DNA of 64,000 nt from Adiantum capillus-veneris (GCA_014529385.2 CM043942.1:65051184-65115183); one strand, 5' to 3'. Counted from the stretch's first letter, positions 23,939 to 35,339 are shown. Program-made: numbers and translations. The notes: generated by a model not told the origin, from the letters alone.

Positions 23939-24157
23939 ATGGATAATGGCCCAGGAATAGAGGTTTTTCCCTTTCATTTTACTCCACACATTAGAATAAA
24001 CGTTGCAATTAGTAGAAAGATCCATTTTCAACAACGAATGGTGTTCATGTTTGGTGCCCAAAGAGTAGGAGAAATTCTTGCATCACCAAACCTTGTCATT
24101 CTACCTCTCATCAACTACCACACTTCTTTTGATGTACATGTGTTCATTTTATTTTAA
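23939..24157 (+). CDS. Leader ORF B, element 1
   Basis: 72 codons from ATG, 21 bp after ORF A ends. Paralogue of ORF A by the shared EI-x-x-S-x-N-x-x-ILPLI-x-Y and DV-x-x-F-x-LF pattern. The copy at 60570 is unchanged. In element 2 (51014) a deletion of about 19 bp replaces the last residues with an unrelated tail. Confidence 0.5.
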   Translation: MDNGPGIEVFPFHFTPHIRINVAISRKIHFQQRMVFMFGAQRVGEILASPNLVILPLINYHTSFDVHVFILF

Positions 24158-24183
24158 AATGAAGTGCATCTCGGCAAAATAGT

Positions 24184-25243
24184 GTGTATGTTTGTTTTTT
24201 CTTTGTCCAAGTTGTTACAAGAAACAAAAAAACGATCATTTGTTCTAACTGGGAATGTGTGTGCAGTGAAAGTTCAATCCTTAGAGATCTAGCTCTATTA
24301 CCAATTGAGTTGCAGGAGCAAGTAGTAAGGCGTCTCCCTCATAACAAGAGGGTGGTGAAGTTAAGACGGAAGGTCCTACGTGTGGATTCCATTTTCCTCT
24401 TGTTGTTGGGCACTAAGGAAGACCGCGCATGCATCCAACTAGTGTGTGCCCTAAGATTGGTAAATAGAGTGAAATTTGGCGTTTGGCGAGTGCATTTCAC
24501 CATTGAGGAAGACTCTTCAGGAAACTTGCGGCCAGAGTTCATGCTTCATAGACTCACATTTGGTGAATTTTTCCCTCATTTGCGTCTTATTAATAGTCTT
24601 CCTTTCTCTTTCAACAAAGGAGATAGGGAGCTATTCAGAGCTTGTCTTAATAAAGAGAGCATAGAGAAGATTGCAAATTTGTATAAATTCTCATCCTTCT
24701 CTACCTTCTATGACACTTTGTTCATAGAGACATTGTAAATCTCTTTATGCTTTTGAATGATTTAACCATAATCCTAAGGAGTTTTTGTCCAGGAATTTTG
24801 TAGCACAAGTGGAGTCTTTAAATCTTGCAAACTTGATTGGACTTGATGAGGATGTTGTTTATAAAATTGTGAGAAGGTTGCCTCACTCCGACTGTGTGGA
24901 ACTCGAAGGAAAGGAGCTCCTAGTCAATTGCTACTTTCTCACGGCCTTCGATGAGCATGAAGATCTAGTTTTTATACAAACCGCTTGTGCGTTGGGAATT
25001 TTAGAGCAAGTGCAATTTATCACTTGGGACGTGGTTGCTCTTTTGGATCCAGAAAATGAAGTTCTAGAGATTTTTGTTTATCGCCTTAGCTTTGAAGAAT
25101 TTCAACCCTTCTTAGAGCTCATCAATAGTCTACCTTTTTGTTTTGATCAAACAAATCGAGACCTTATTGAAGCTTGGATAGCTGAAGAAGAAAACCTAGA
25201 GTGGTATTTTCTTACTTCTTCATTTGTAGGAGAGTGGTTCTAA
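24184..25243 (+). CDS. Leader ORF C-D with candidate 58-nt intron, element 1
   Basis: Two open segments (24184-24738 and 24793-25243) encode related domains. Both have a RRLPH motif, then an ED...IQ-x-x-CAL motif, a YRL/HRL-x-F-x-EF-x-P/H segment and LINSLPF-x-F. The first ends at TTG TAA. A GT at 24735 and an AG at 24791-24792 (after TTTTTGTCC) bound 58 nt, and removing it joins ACA-TT to G-AAT with the frame kept and the stop gone. Neither segment has a good ATG: the first opens at GTG with recognisable sequence from about 24268, and the second has none, which supports splicing. The N-terminal LP-x-x-L...I/VVRRLP pattern recalls an F-box start, a weak guess. Unknown role; likely the ORF1 of a Tat element. 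Confidence 0.5.
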
Positions 25244-25292
25244 ATCTCTATTGTATCCCTTATCGTAGCTCGTGTTGTAATCTTTCATAATA

Positions 25293-27641
25293 ATGGAGAG
25301 CCAACGCCAAATGTCTGGATATCCTCTTTTCTTTGGAGAGCCTAGAGAGGATGCAGAATTATTTTTAGCAAATTTCAAGATGTCTTGCCGTATCAAGAGG
25401 ATAGTAACCGATCAAGAACGTGTAGAAATGTTTGAGGTGGTCCTTAGGAAAGATGCTAGTACTTGGTTTGACTCTATGCCTGAGGAAGTTAAGGGGAATT
25501 ACACAGAAGTTTTGAATCGTTTTAAGAGATACTTCTTTGATCCCCAAAACACTCAAAAACTATGGCAAGACATTGTTTCTCATAAGCAAAAAGACTTAGA
25601 TGACTACTACTTGTACAAGCAAGAGTTTCTACGTCTTTGGGCTCTATGGATACGAAATTTTGCTAACCCTGGTGATGGTACATAATTTTTAAAGAAGGAG
25701 AGGTTCATAGCCAGACTCTTTCCTGACCTTAAGGTAAAAGTTGAGGCGGGTGCACCTGCTACTTTTGATGCAGCGGAAACTAGGGCTACTGAGAAGTATA
25801 GGAAACTCAAGTGCTTAAGGGGAGAGGTTCCAATAGAAGTTCTTAGACCCAAAGGTAAGTCACAAGCATCAACATCTAGGGAGCTTCCTGAGGTAACGGC
25901 TGAAGTGATTGAGAAGTTAAATGAATCTTTAAGCAGCCTGTCAATTCACCTTGCACAAGCTGTAGGTCCAAAGGGACAAGCAAAGAAGTCAGAAGAGAGA
26001 GAGCCACAAACTAGGAGAGTCTTGCAATGTTGGAATTGCGGAGAGTCTGGACATGGGATGTATAATTGTCCTTGGCCCCGTGGAGAGCCAGGGAGACCTA
26101 ACTTGAATTACCCAGTGAAGAATGCAGGAGAAGGAGCTGGTCAACAACCAAGGCTTCTACAAAGGCCAAATGGACCAAGACCACCTCCACAAGGGGTAGA
26201 AGGAGTTCCACCTTTGCCAGATCCAAATGTGCATGTGGTAGAGGTGACAAATTCAAATGAGGTTGACATGGAAGATAATGGCATTAAGCGTGGCCGAGGA
26301 AAAGGTAAAGAGAAAGAAGGAGTCACATCACAGAGTGACCATGGACAAGGCAAGAAGGCAAAGGAGACCAAGGAAGCTAAGAGGACTCGACGTCGTATCA
26401 ATCTCCAAGACTTCCCTCTTGGACATGGTATGGCTCCATACAACCTGTTGGAAGACATGGGAGGTAAGGGTCCTGATATCTCATGGCCTCAGTTTCTTGC
26501 ATTATGCCCACAAGCTAGGAGGGATTTAACAAAGGCAGTTAGCACTAGGAGAAAGGTAAAAGAGAGTTTTCCTGTTGTAAAAATTGCACAAGCTGAAATG
26601 AATGAGGACATTACACCAGTGCTAGACTGTTACATCAAAGGAAGATTGGTTAGGAAAGGTCTAGTGGATGGGGGTGCACAAATTTGCATCATGACAGAGG
26701 GACTCATGCAAAGACTAGGCATGCACATCCAGGAGACACCTGAAATCAAAGTCAAGATGGCAAACAATATCAAGGCTAGGTGTGTAGGCATTTGTAAAAA
26801 TGTCTTTGTAGAGGCCTTTGGCATTAAGAAAGCGGTGGATTTTCATGTTATGTCGACCAAGGGAAGTGGTTATCCATTTATCCTAGGAAGACCATGGCTA
26901 ATGAAAATGCGAGCTTTGCAGGATTGGGAGAGTGGGAAATTAATTTGTAGGAATGACAATCATAAGAAGGTTGTCTTTGACATGAAGGAGCAATGCCAAG
27001 AGGAGCTCCTTGAAGAATCATCTGAAAGTGAGACGGAAGAAGGTTGGACCGATAGCACTTCAGAAGAAGAAAGTAGCGGCAGCATTACTGAAGAGGAGTC
27101 TTCCATCGAAGTCATGGGGGTAAGGTTTAAGCCAAGCAACCAAGAGACCTCTTGTCAAGGCTTGGAGGAGGTAGGTCCTCAAGAGAACGAAGGTGTTCAA
27201 GATGAATGGATGCTGGAAGGTATTCTATCAACAACACTTACAAAGGATGAAAGAGAGGAGTTCAAATGTGTGCTAAGGAAATTTCCTAGGATTTTTGCTA
27301 AAGACTACACCGATGTGCGTGGAGTAGATGCTGTTCAACACAAAATTGAGTTGAAGCCAGAGGCCACACCTAAGGCTCAGAAGCTACGAAGGCTAGGAGT
27401 CATCAAGGAGCAGGCTTTACTCAAGGAGGTAAGAAAGCTTCTAGCAGCATGTTTCATTTATCCAGTGGAGAATTCAGAGTGGGTCTCTCCCGTTGTTGTC
27501 ACTCCTAAGAAAAACGGAAAGTGGAGGGTGTGTGTGGATTACCGTCCACTCAATGAGGCAACAAAAAGAGATCACTTTCCCCTCCCATTTCAGGATGAGA
27601 TACTAAATGAGGTAGCTGGTCATGAGAAGTACACTGTGTGA
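25293..27641 (+). pseudogene. gag-pol: gag-pro-RT (N-part), element 1
   Basis: ATG at 25293, interrupted by TAA at 25683-25685 where element 2 has GAA, then open to a TGA at 27639-27641. The Gag capsid-type region is followed by a CCHC zinc knuckle (CWNCGESGHGMYNC), an acidic/basic linker, an aspartic protease core with LVDGGAQICIM and the later ILGRPW motif, and the first third of reverse transcriptase (SPVVVTPKKNGKWRV, VDYRPLNEATK). The DGG form of the protease triad is usual in the Tat lineage. The frame ends inside RT at KYTV-TGA, immediately before the first catalytic Asp, through the same apparent 2-bp loss as element 2. The full-length counterpart at 52339 shows what the stop removed. 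Confidence 0.85.
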
Positions 27642-30575
27642 TGGCTACTCAGGCTACTTTCAAATAGGTATCGCATTGGAAGATCAGATCAATTGAAAAC
27701 AACCTTTATCACTCCTTGGGGTTGTTATGCTTTTAGAGTCATGCCATTTGGTCTGACAAATGCTCCTGCAACATTCCAACGTTTCATGAACATGGTGTTT
27801 CAAGCATTCTTTGGAAAGTCAATTAGGGTGTTCATTGATGATTTCTGCATTTATAGCTCAAAATCATTGCATCTACAAAGGGTAGAAGAAGGTTTAAAGA
27901 AGCTCTACGACATGGGAGGTCAACTCAACCCCGACAAGTGCCACATAGGTGAGGATGAAGTGATCTTGCTCGGTCACAAGGTTTCCTATAAAGGCATTGA
28001 GGTGGATCCTTCAAAGGCAAAGGCTCTTATTGAGCTCCCATCACCGAAGAGTCTTAAGGAGGTCATCTCTTTCATTCAGAAGGTGAAGTATATGTCACGC
28101 TTCATTCACTTAGCCTCGGAGTTGCTTCATCCTTTGCAAAAGTTGACACAACAAGTAGAATTTGCATGGTCTGATGAGCTTGAAGAGTATTTTTGTAACA
28201 TTAAAGTCATTTTGTCAGAGCTACCAACACTCATGCCTCCTTGTTGGGAGTACACATTCTTTGTTAGCTCTAGTGTTGGAAGGGAAACAATTGGTGCCGT
28301 GTTGCTACAACAAGATCCCCACAGTACAAGGATGCGACCCATCTACTTTGCTAGTAGGGTCATGAATGCTTTGGAGAGAGACTACACAGAAGCAGAACTC
28401 ATGATGCTTTCTCTCATGTTTGCGGTGAGAAAGTTTAGATCCTACTTGCTCCCAAAACCTTTTGTAATCCTCACCGCAGAGAATTTGTTCCCTTGGGTGT
28501 CATCTCAAATGAATCTTAGTACTAGGATCTCAAAGTGGATTATGGAGTTGCAAGAGTTTCAATACTCTTTCAAGGTAGAAGATAGTGTGCGTGCACAATT
28601 GGCAGGGATTCTCACTTATAGGGTACATGAGAAGGAAATTAAGGTGCCTCAAGTAAAGACCCTACCATTGCCACCACCAAAAAGTATTCCCAATGCTTTT
28701 ACCTTGTTCTTTGATGGAGCTTTTCGACGAGCCACAGGGAAAGCAGGGGGAGGGCTAGTGTTGCTCAACCCAAGTGGAGAGGTGGTCATGAAAGAGAAGG
28801 TCAATCTACCAGGTTCAACTAGCAACAATGAAGCAGAATACGACACACTACTTCATGGTTTGAAGATGTGCATTGGCCAAGGGATAAAACGTCTCATGGT
28901 AAAGGGAGATGCACTTCTCATTGTTAAACAGATTTTAGGCATTTGGGCATGCAAGAATGAAAGCTTAAGGACAAAAGTTCATGCCATTCGTAAGATGTTT
29001 AATCAGTTTGAAGAAGTGCAACTATATCATATTCCGACGAAACAAAATGAAGATGCCGATTTACTTGCACAACAAGCAGTTGCATGTGTTGAGAGAGAAG
29101 TGCAGGTCATCATGGTGGCAGCAGCTGTCAAGCAACCGAGATACCAGGGATTGGAGTCATTGGCTCCTATTATCGGCTACATTTTGGAGGGTGAGTTTCC
29201 ACAAGACTTCACAAAGGCTCAGAAGAGGAGACTCATGAAGAAGGCAAGTTTCTATCTCTTCCTAGAAGGCTCCCTCTATCACAGAGGGAAGGATCAAGTG
29301 TGCAGAAGAGTACCAACTATCAAGGAAATTCCAGCCATTCTAAAAGGTTTGCATGAAGAGGCATGTGGTGGTCATTTTGCCCAAGAATCAACTGTGAAGA
29401 AGATTTTGCTTGCGGGGTATGTTTGGCCAAGCTTGCATGTGGATGTTCAACATTGGTGTAAAAGCTGTCACAATTGTCAGATAAATGGAAATAGAAGGTT
29501 GGTGCATGGCCCGAGGCAAATAGTGCTTGCAAATGGACCCTTTGAAAAGTGGGGCATTGATGCTATGGGTCCTCTGCCTAGGACAAAAAATGGTAAACTC
29601 TACATTCTAGTGGCTGTAGACTATATGACTAGGTGGGTGGAAGCTCAAAGTGTGGCAAGAGTGAATGAGAGGACAATTAGCAAGTTTGTGTACAATCACA
29701 TTTGTTGCAGATTTGGCACACCTTTGGAGATTGTTTCTGATAATGGTCCAGGGTTTAGGAAGGGCTTGCTCACAGAAGTTTGTGAAGAGCTTCACATTCT
29801 ACATCGTCATAGCACACCATACTACCCACAGTCAAATGGTTTGGTGGAGAAGGCTAATGGTGTCATGGCGGGAATCATTAGAAAGATGGTGCAAAACAAG
29901 AAAAAATTATGGGATGACTTCTTGGATGGTGCCTTGTGGGCATATCGAACCACATATAGGGAAGCCACGGAGTTCACACCATTTCACTTGGTCTATGGTC
30001 AAGAGGCTTTGCAGCCTATCGAGCTCAACATTCCAACAATGCGACTTGATGGCAAAGGAGCACAAGATGATCAAGAGGTATGGATGGATCGACTTCTTAC
30101 GTTAGTGGAGCTTGAGTGGAAAAGAGAAGCAGCATATGAGTGCTACAAGAGGAAAGCCACACAAGCGAAAGAAACGCACGACAAGAAACTGAAGGACAAA
30201 GGCATCAAGGAAGGAGAGCTTGTGCTAAGGTATGACAATCGACTTGACAATCGTTTTGATGCCAAGTTTGAAACTAGATGGCAAGGGCCATACATAGTCA
30301 AGAAGGCTTTCAATTCTAGTTACTATCAGCTTATGGACTTGAATGGTAAAGAGCACTCCAGGAAGGTAAACGGGTATCGCTTGAAGCCCTATTTGAGTCG
30401 CCTTCTACCAAAGGATCTACCAAAGATCTGTCCAAAGGCCGCTGTCTCATGTAAGTATTTTTACATGAAGCATGAGTGTAACTCCAGCCAAAACTCTGAG
30501 GGGCCAAACAATGAAAATCTTGTCAAGGACTCTGAAGCACTCTCTTTGGAAAAGATGCTCTATGATGGTACATGA
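27636..30575 (+). pseudogene. pol: pol: RT-RNaseH-aRNaseH-integrase, element 1
   Basis: Continues the polyprotein in the +1 frame (DGYSGYFQI), is broken again by five extra bases at about 27685-27690, then is open for 960 codons from 27693. Counting from there: RT active site FIDD (D49, D50); native RNase H around residue 188 reading FFVSSSVGRETIGAVL, where the usual Asp is Ser; second RNase H with FFDGA (D341), NNEAEY, KGDALL and NEDADLLAQ, all four acidic positions present; integrase with an HHCC finger, D623 (GIDAMG), D683 (SDNGPGF) and E719 (LVEKANG), matching the DD-35-E spacing; and a GPY-type C-terminus (RWQGPYIV). No chromodomain. The integrase looks intact; RT is not. Confidence 0.85.
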
Positions 30576-30590
30576 ATATACCATCATCAT

Positions 30591-30599
30591 GGGGGAGGG
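30591..30599 (+). other. Polypurine tract, element 1
   Basis: GGGGGAGGG, four bases before the 3' LTR, is the expected plus-strand primer. It is conserved at 57630-57638. Confidence 0.8.
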
Positions 30600-30603
30600 C
30601 TAA

Positions 30604-32972
30604 TGATAGCTGTTTTTTGGCTTTCCATAGTGGCCATAGTAAGCTACCTCACCCTATCAAATCACTCAAACACTATGGCTATCCCTACCATTTCACTATA
30701 TATAGGCGTGTGTGAGTTAGGAAACTTTTCCCATATTTTCTTTAAAACCCTCAGCTAGCTAGTCACTGGGCTAGTTGAGCCAAAAAAAATAAAAAAAATA
30801 AAAATTATAAGTATATTATGGCCCATTTGTGTGTAAATATTTCATTGTATATAGGGCCTAAATAAAAGGATTTTTCATAATTATTGTGGTATTTATTTAA
30901 ATATTTCTACCGATGGTGTGTTATTTATGCTATGTACATTGACTCACCATTACCATATTTTTTCTTATCATTTTGCATACTCTTTATTCCATATAAAAAG
31001 AATTTCATGCAAGCTTCTCTTATTTTTGGTTTAACTCCATCCCAACAAAAATCCAAAAAAACTAGTTCTATTTAAGTGTATATTTTTTTCACTATTGTGA
31101 TTTTTTCCTTCCTACATATATTCTCTATTACTCTCATAAATTAGACCACCAAAAATATTCATCTTTTTATGGTAGATTTATAATGAGAGAGATTTATTTT
31201 GACCCCTTTATATTTTTCCACCTATATTATTTATATTTGACATGTACATATTTTTTAGACCCCTCAATATTTGATATTCTTAGTTGTACTATTCACTTAT
31301 ATCATGATCTCAACAATATCTTCCATTATAGACATACCAAATAAGGTCAAGGGTAGGTGGCATGCATACATGCACTATGGAGGGCTCACTCTTGGAGGTA
31401 TTCAAAAGAATCATCCAAAGAAGGACCCCACAAGGACCTTGTGTAGTGGAAAAAAACGGTCGGTTTTTCTGAGTTTTTAAAGATCCCTTGCTCTCCAAAT
31501 TGGAAAAGGTGATACAAACAAAAGTTGTAGCTCGTGGGCTGAACTTTTGCCTCAAAGTTTTTCATATTTTTTTGAGCTACGAGCTGTGAGCTATGATTTT
31601 ATTAGTGGACCCCAATTTTCCCATGTTATGCAGCCACACTCTCTCTTCCACTTTATCATTTTTCTCTTTCACACACACTTCTCCACTCATCATCCCCACC
31701 TCTCTCACCCCTCCTCTCTGCACCCTACTCACCTTCTCCTCAACCTTGAAGAATAAGAGAAACCATGGTGAACTCATACCTCCCACACACAATTCCATTC
31801 CAAAATTGACCACCTAGTCTCATTTTTCCTCCTCCAATTTACCCATATCTATCAAAAAAACCACAAAATTCAGCCCCTTCTCTTAAAAGACAGCATCATG
31901 GTGGTTGATTACTCAGCTTCAATTACCTTGTCTCTCAAGGAAGGTCAAGAGTGGAGAAAAAATGTACCGTCAAAGCTAGTGGACGGTCAACAAGCGTCAA
32001 AATTGGCCCTACTCAAGACACTTTGAGCATCAACCTTGTAAGAAATCCACCTTTTCTTACCTCTTAAGAGTTTTTCTTCCTTATTTGTATCCTACATGGA
32101 TACTCCCATTGTAAATATCCAATTCCATTTGTAAATTAATACTAACTCTACTAACACTAACCCACTATGAAAAGTCCTATCACCTCCATTTCTCTCCTCT
32201 CTCTTTCCCCACCAACTTCTTGATAATTCCAAGCAAAAGAAATTAGATAAATTGCTGAAAATCTAACCCAACCATGGTTAGAGGAGTAACCCTAGCCTTC
32301 AAAATTGCTATAAAAGGAGGGTGTAGCTAGCACAAAAAGGGGGAGCCATAAGCAAGAGCACTATGCTATAGCTTGAGAAGCCAAGCTCAACCTCTCTAGA
32401 AGGAGCTCTTGAGTGGAAGCTCATTGTATTATGAATGTGCATGTGTTGTAATAGGGGATTAGCAAGGGAACTCTATGCCATTGTAAGAGAGAGAGTGATC
32501 ATTCAATTGAGAGTAGGAAATCTATCATTTCTCCTACTAGTGTAAGCCCAACATTCGCTGAATCAAGGAGGGTGGATTTGGACTAAGCTTGGATACTTTG
32601 TCTCCCTTCCAACGTGAAGTAATGGAAAACAATGATGCGTAAGTGTCTTGGTGTTTTTTGTTATGTTCTTGATAGCTTGTCTCTGGTGTTGTCATCAATC
32701 TAGCCATAAATCCCACATACTGTAAGAGGGCGACAGGGTGGAGAGGACTCCCCTGGCCTTAAGACAGTGATTGGGGTGGCTTTTCTTGTGATGTGTTGTG
32801 GTGAAATTTACGCAAGCTATGTTACAAATACTAATCTCACTTTGATTTGTCATGACAGATTTGTAAGAAGGTATTAATGCAACAAGCACCCCCTCCCCCT
32901 TTCTCTCTCTTTCTTAAATATATAGTTGTGTTTGCTTGATCATTCCCGATACGTTTCAAAGCAGCCCGAGCA

Positions 32973-33053
<81 letters not shown>

Positions 33054-33245
33054 TCTCTCTCTCTCTCTTTACGCGTCCTAGTTCGCATCCAAAACTAGGT
33101 GGTGCCCCAAATTTGTGTAGGGTTAGGTTGCGGATTTGTTTGTGTGTTTGTTGTTTTTTTCCAACCCCAACCCAATTGAGCAGCACGGGAGCCTTGAAGG
33201 GTGTCTAGAGGTTGCTCTTCTTGTTGCCCGCCCCGGACCGCTTTA
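30604..33245 (+). repeat. 3' LTR, element 1
   Basis: 2,642 bp, TGATAGCT...CGCTTTA. It differs from the 5' LTR by scattered substitutions and small indels, and its CT tract (about 32976-33068) is longer. The last CA has become TA. Confidence 0.9.
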
Positions 33246-33985
33246 GTATGTTGAGTGGATGAGCTGGTTAAGGTGCCCTCAAAATGCCCTCCCCAAAGAG
33301 GAACCTAGATCCACCTGCCCCCCTCGATTAATATAATAGTAGTAGCCACAAGCATCTGGGGCGCATCGCGGTCCTCATTCTCATGTGGAGCTCCAATGGG
33401 CCAGCGAGGAGATCGGGGTGTTGGAGGAGGTGAATCTGTAGCACTGCCCCCTCCACCACCAAAGCAGCACGAGCCACTACCTCGACGAGAGCGTGAGCCA
33501 CCACTATGGGAAGAGTGCTGGCCACCCGAAGAGCGTTGGCCCGAGCCTGAACCGCTAGGTGGTGTACGCGACGGATAACTCGACGGTACGGGCATGGATC
33601 GCTGCGAATGCAAGGTGGAGGGAGCTACGGGTGATGGGAAATTCGAGGGTAAGGTGGAGGAAGGCCCACTGGGAGGCACACTCTGCACGATCGGAGTGCC
33701 GGTGCCCTATGTCGCACGCAGTGAGAGCCCATAGGCAGCCAACTGTGCTGGTGTGTACCACCCACCAAGACTCTGCTGCGAGGATATCCACTCTGCCTGG
33801 GCGCGGTATGCCCTCTTGAGGTCAGGGTCGTGCACTGCATCACGGAACCATCGAAAGCAGAAGGTGGATTGTGACTGGTGGGAGGAAGATTTCGAGTAGT
33901 AAGCATCACAAGCGTCCTCGTAAGAGAGGCCCTCGGCGAGAAATTCCTCTATGGATCGATAGCCGGGCGTGGAAGAGGATGCCAT
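33246..33985 (-). pseudogene. Proximal part of the gene split by element 1
   Basis: Minus-strand frame from ATG (33985) to TAG (33305), with one internal TAG at 33707-33709 (CAG-to-TAG type). The N-terminal 92 codons include FLAEGLSYEDACDAYY and FCFRWFRDAVHDPDLKRAY, a compact helical-looking domain I do not recognise. The second part is a Ser/Pro/Gly/Arg-rich linker ending PRWPIGAPHENEDRDAPQM. After 33305 the sequence runs into the GTAT duplication and the retroelement; the continuation is 20613-21012. Position between two 12-bp motif clusters suggests an accessory or transposase gene of a DNA transposon. Confidence 0.45.
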
Positions 33986-34053
33986 ATCCTACAATTTCAC
34001 AAAAAAAAGGGACCCTAATTAACATTGGATTCTAGTCAAAGTGAGATTCTTTA

Positions 34054-34121
34054 TTGCATAGGATCCCTCCTTGCATAGGATTCCTCCTTGCATAGGATTC
34101 CTCTCTGCATAGGATTCCTTT
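34054..34121. repeat. 17-bp tandem repeat, four copies
   Basis: TTGCATAGGATTCCTCC and variants start at 34054, 34071, 34088 and 34105. Confidence 0.9.
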
Positions 34122-34249
34122 TATCTCCTATTTAAGACAAGGTTTGTGTGCTTATTTTTTTTGCATCCATTTAGAGTGTGTGTGTGTGCTTCTAATTAAT
34201 CTATTGTGTGTGTGTGGAGAAGCCCAATGGTAGATTAAGGTCCAACTAA

Positions 34250-34975
34250 TTTGTGCACAATCACACACTAATGCAAGCATTAGTGTGTGTATAATGCAGG
34301 CACACACTAATGCTTGCATTAGTGTGTGATTGGACACAAATTAGTGTGTAGAAACTAACTAATGCATGTGTGTATAATGCATGCACACACTAATACAGAC
34401 ATTAGTGTGTGATTCTACACAAAATAGTGTGTGAAAACACACTAATTTGTGCACAATCACACACTAATGCAAGCATAGTGTGTGTAAAATGCATGCACAC
34501 ACTTATGCAAGCATTAGTGTGTGCTTGGGCACAAATTAGTGTGTAAAAACTAACTAATGCGTGTGTAAAATGTATGCACACACTAATGCAAGCATTAGTG
34601 TGTGATTGGGCACAAATTAGTGTGTAAAAACTAACTAATGCATTCACACAATAATGCTTGCATTAGTGTGTGATTGTGCACAAATTAGTATGTGAAAACA
34701 CACTAATTTGTGCACAATCACACATTAATGCAAGCATTAGTGTGTGTGTGTGTATAATGCATGCACACACTAATGCTTGCATTAGTGTGTACTTGTAACG
34801 CATGCACATACTAACGCATTAGTGTGTGATTGTGCGCAAAATAGTGTGTGAAAACACACTACTTTGTGCACAATCACACACTAATGCTTGCATTACTGTG
34901 TGTATAATGCATGCACACCCTAATGCAAGCCATAGTGTGTGATTGTGCACAAAATAGTGTGTGTGTCTGCGTGTG
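34250..34975. repeat. Palindrome-rich array of CACACTAAT/ATTAGTGTG words
   Basis: About 0.7 kb built almost wholly of ATTAGTGTGTG and its reverse complement, linked by short words (TTTGTGCACAA, AATGCATGCA, GTGAAAACAC). Many neighbouring pairs make near-perfect palindromes, for example arms CACACACTAATGC and GCATTAGTGTGTG with a two-base centre. It lies upstream of the split minus-strand gene and could extrude cruciforms or encode stacked RNA hairpins. Confidence 0.85.
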
Positions 34976-35092
34976 TGTACAATGTGTGTGCATGTTAGTG
35001 CATGTGTGTGTATGCATTGTGTGTGTGTGTGCAATGTGAATGCATTGTGTGTGTGTGCATGTCTGTGTATATTTTTGGGTGTGTGTGTGTGT
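34976..35092. repeat. TG-rich tract
   Basis: Interrupted (TG)n with ATGTGTGTGCATG words, continuing from the palindrome array. Confidence 0.85.
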
Positions 35093-35294
35093 GTAGAAGA
35101 ACGAGAAGAAAGAGAGAGAGTTCGAGAACTTACAATCGTGACCTCGATCGCTTGGATATGGTGGGGATGGAGATGAAGAGAGTAATAGAGGTTGGAGATG
35201 GAGAGGGAGAAGGAGAGAGAGCTTGGAGATGGAGAGGGAAACAGGCCCGCGCAGAAGAGGAGTTCGTTTTTGAATTTTTGGCATTCAATTTCTT

Positions 35295-35314
35295 GGGGGC
35301 ACGCAGGTGCCCCC
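35295..35314. repeat. Perfect hairpin next to right motif cluster
   Basis: GGGGGCAC-GCAG-GTGCCCCC: 8-bp perfect arms with a four-base loop, 28 bp before the 12-bp cluster. It mirrors the order hairpin-inside, cluster-outside seen on the left. Confidence 0.8.
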
Positions 35315-35339
35315 TTTATCTAAAAAAATTTGCTAAGGA

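Larger units (their letters stand above)
21013..33245 (+). mobile_element. Ty3/gypsy (Tat-lineage) retrotransposon, element 1
   Basis: Complete-length LTR retrotransposon of 12.2 kb: LTR 21013-23627, primer-binding site, four leader ORFs, gag-pro-RT-RNaseH-RNaseH-integrase, polypurine tract, LTR 30604-33245. It is flanked by the 4-bp duplication GTAT (21009-21012 and 33246-33249). The order of pol domains is Ty3/gypsy. Very long LTRs, ORFs before gag, a DGG protease motif and a second archaeal-type RNase H all point to the Tat lineage (Ogre relatives). It cannot transpose by its own proteins: gag has an internal TAA, RT has a frameshift, and a 5-bp insertion adds a second RT break. It split a minus-strand gene. 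Confidence 0.9.

Noticed and set aside
27636-27660. Intron explaining the RT frame break
   Set aside because: The only GT...AG pairs close enough would give introns of about 17-30 nt, too short to splice; a 2-bp loss or frameshifting is simpler.
34250-35092. CRISPR-like regularly spaced repeats
   Set aside because: Spacing is irregular, repeats are palindromic words joined without unique spacers, and the genome is eukaryotic.
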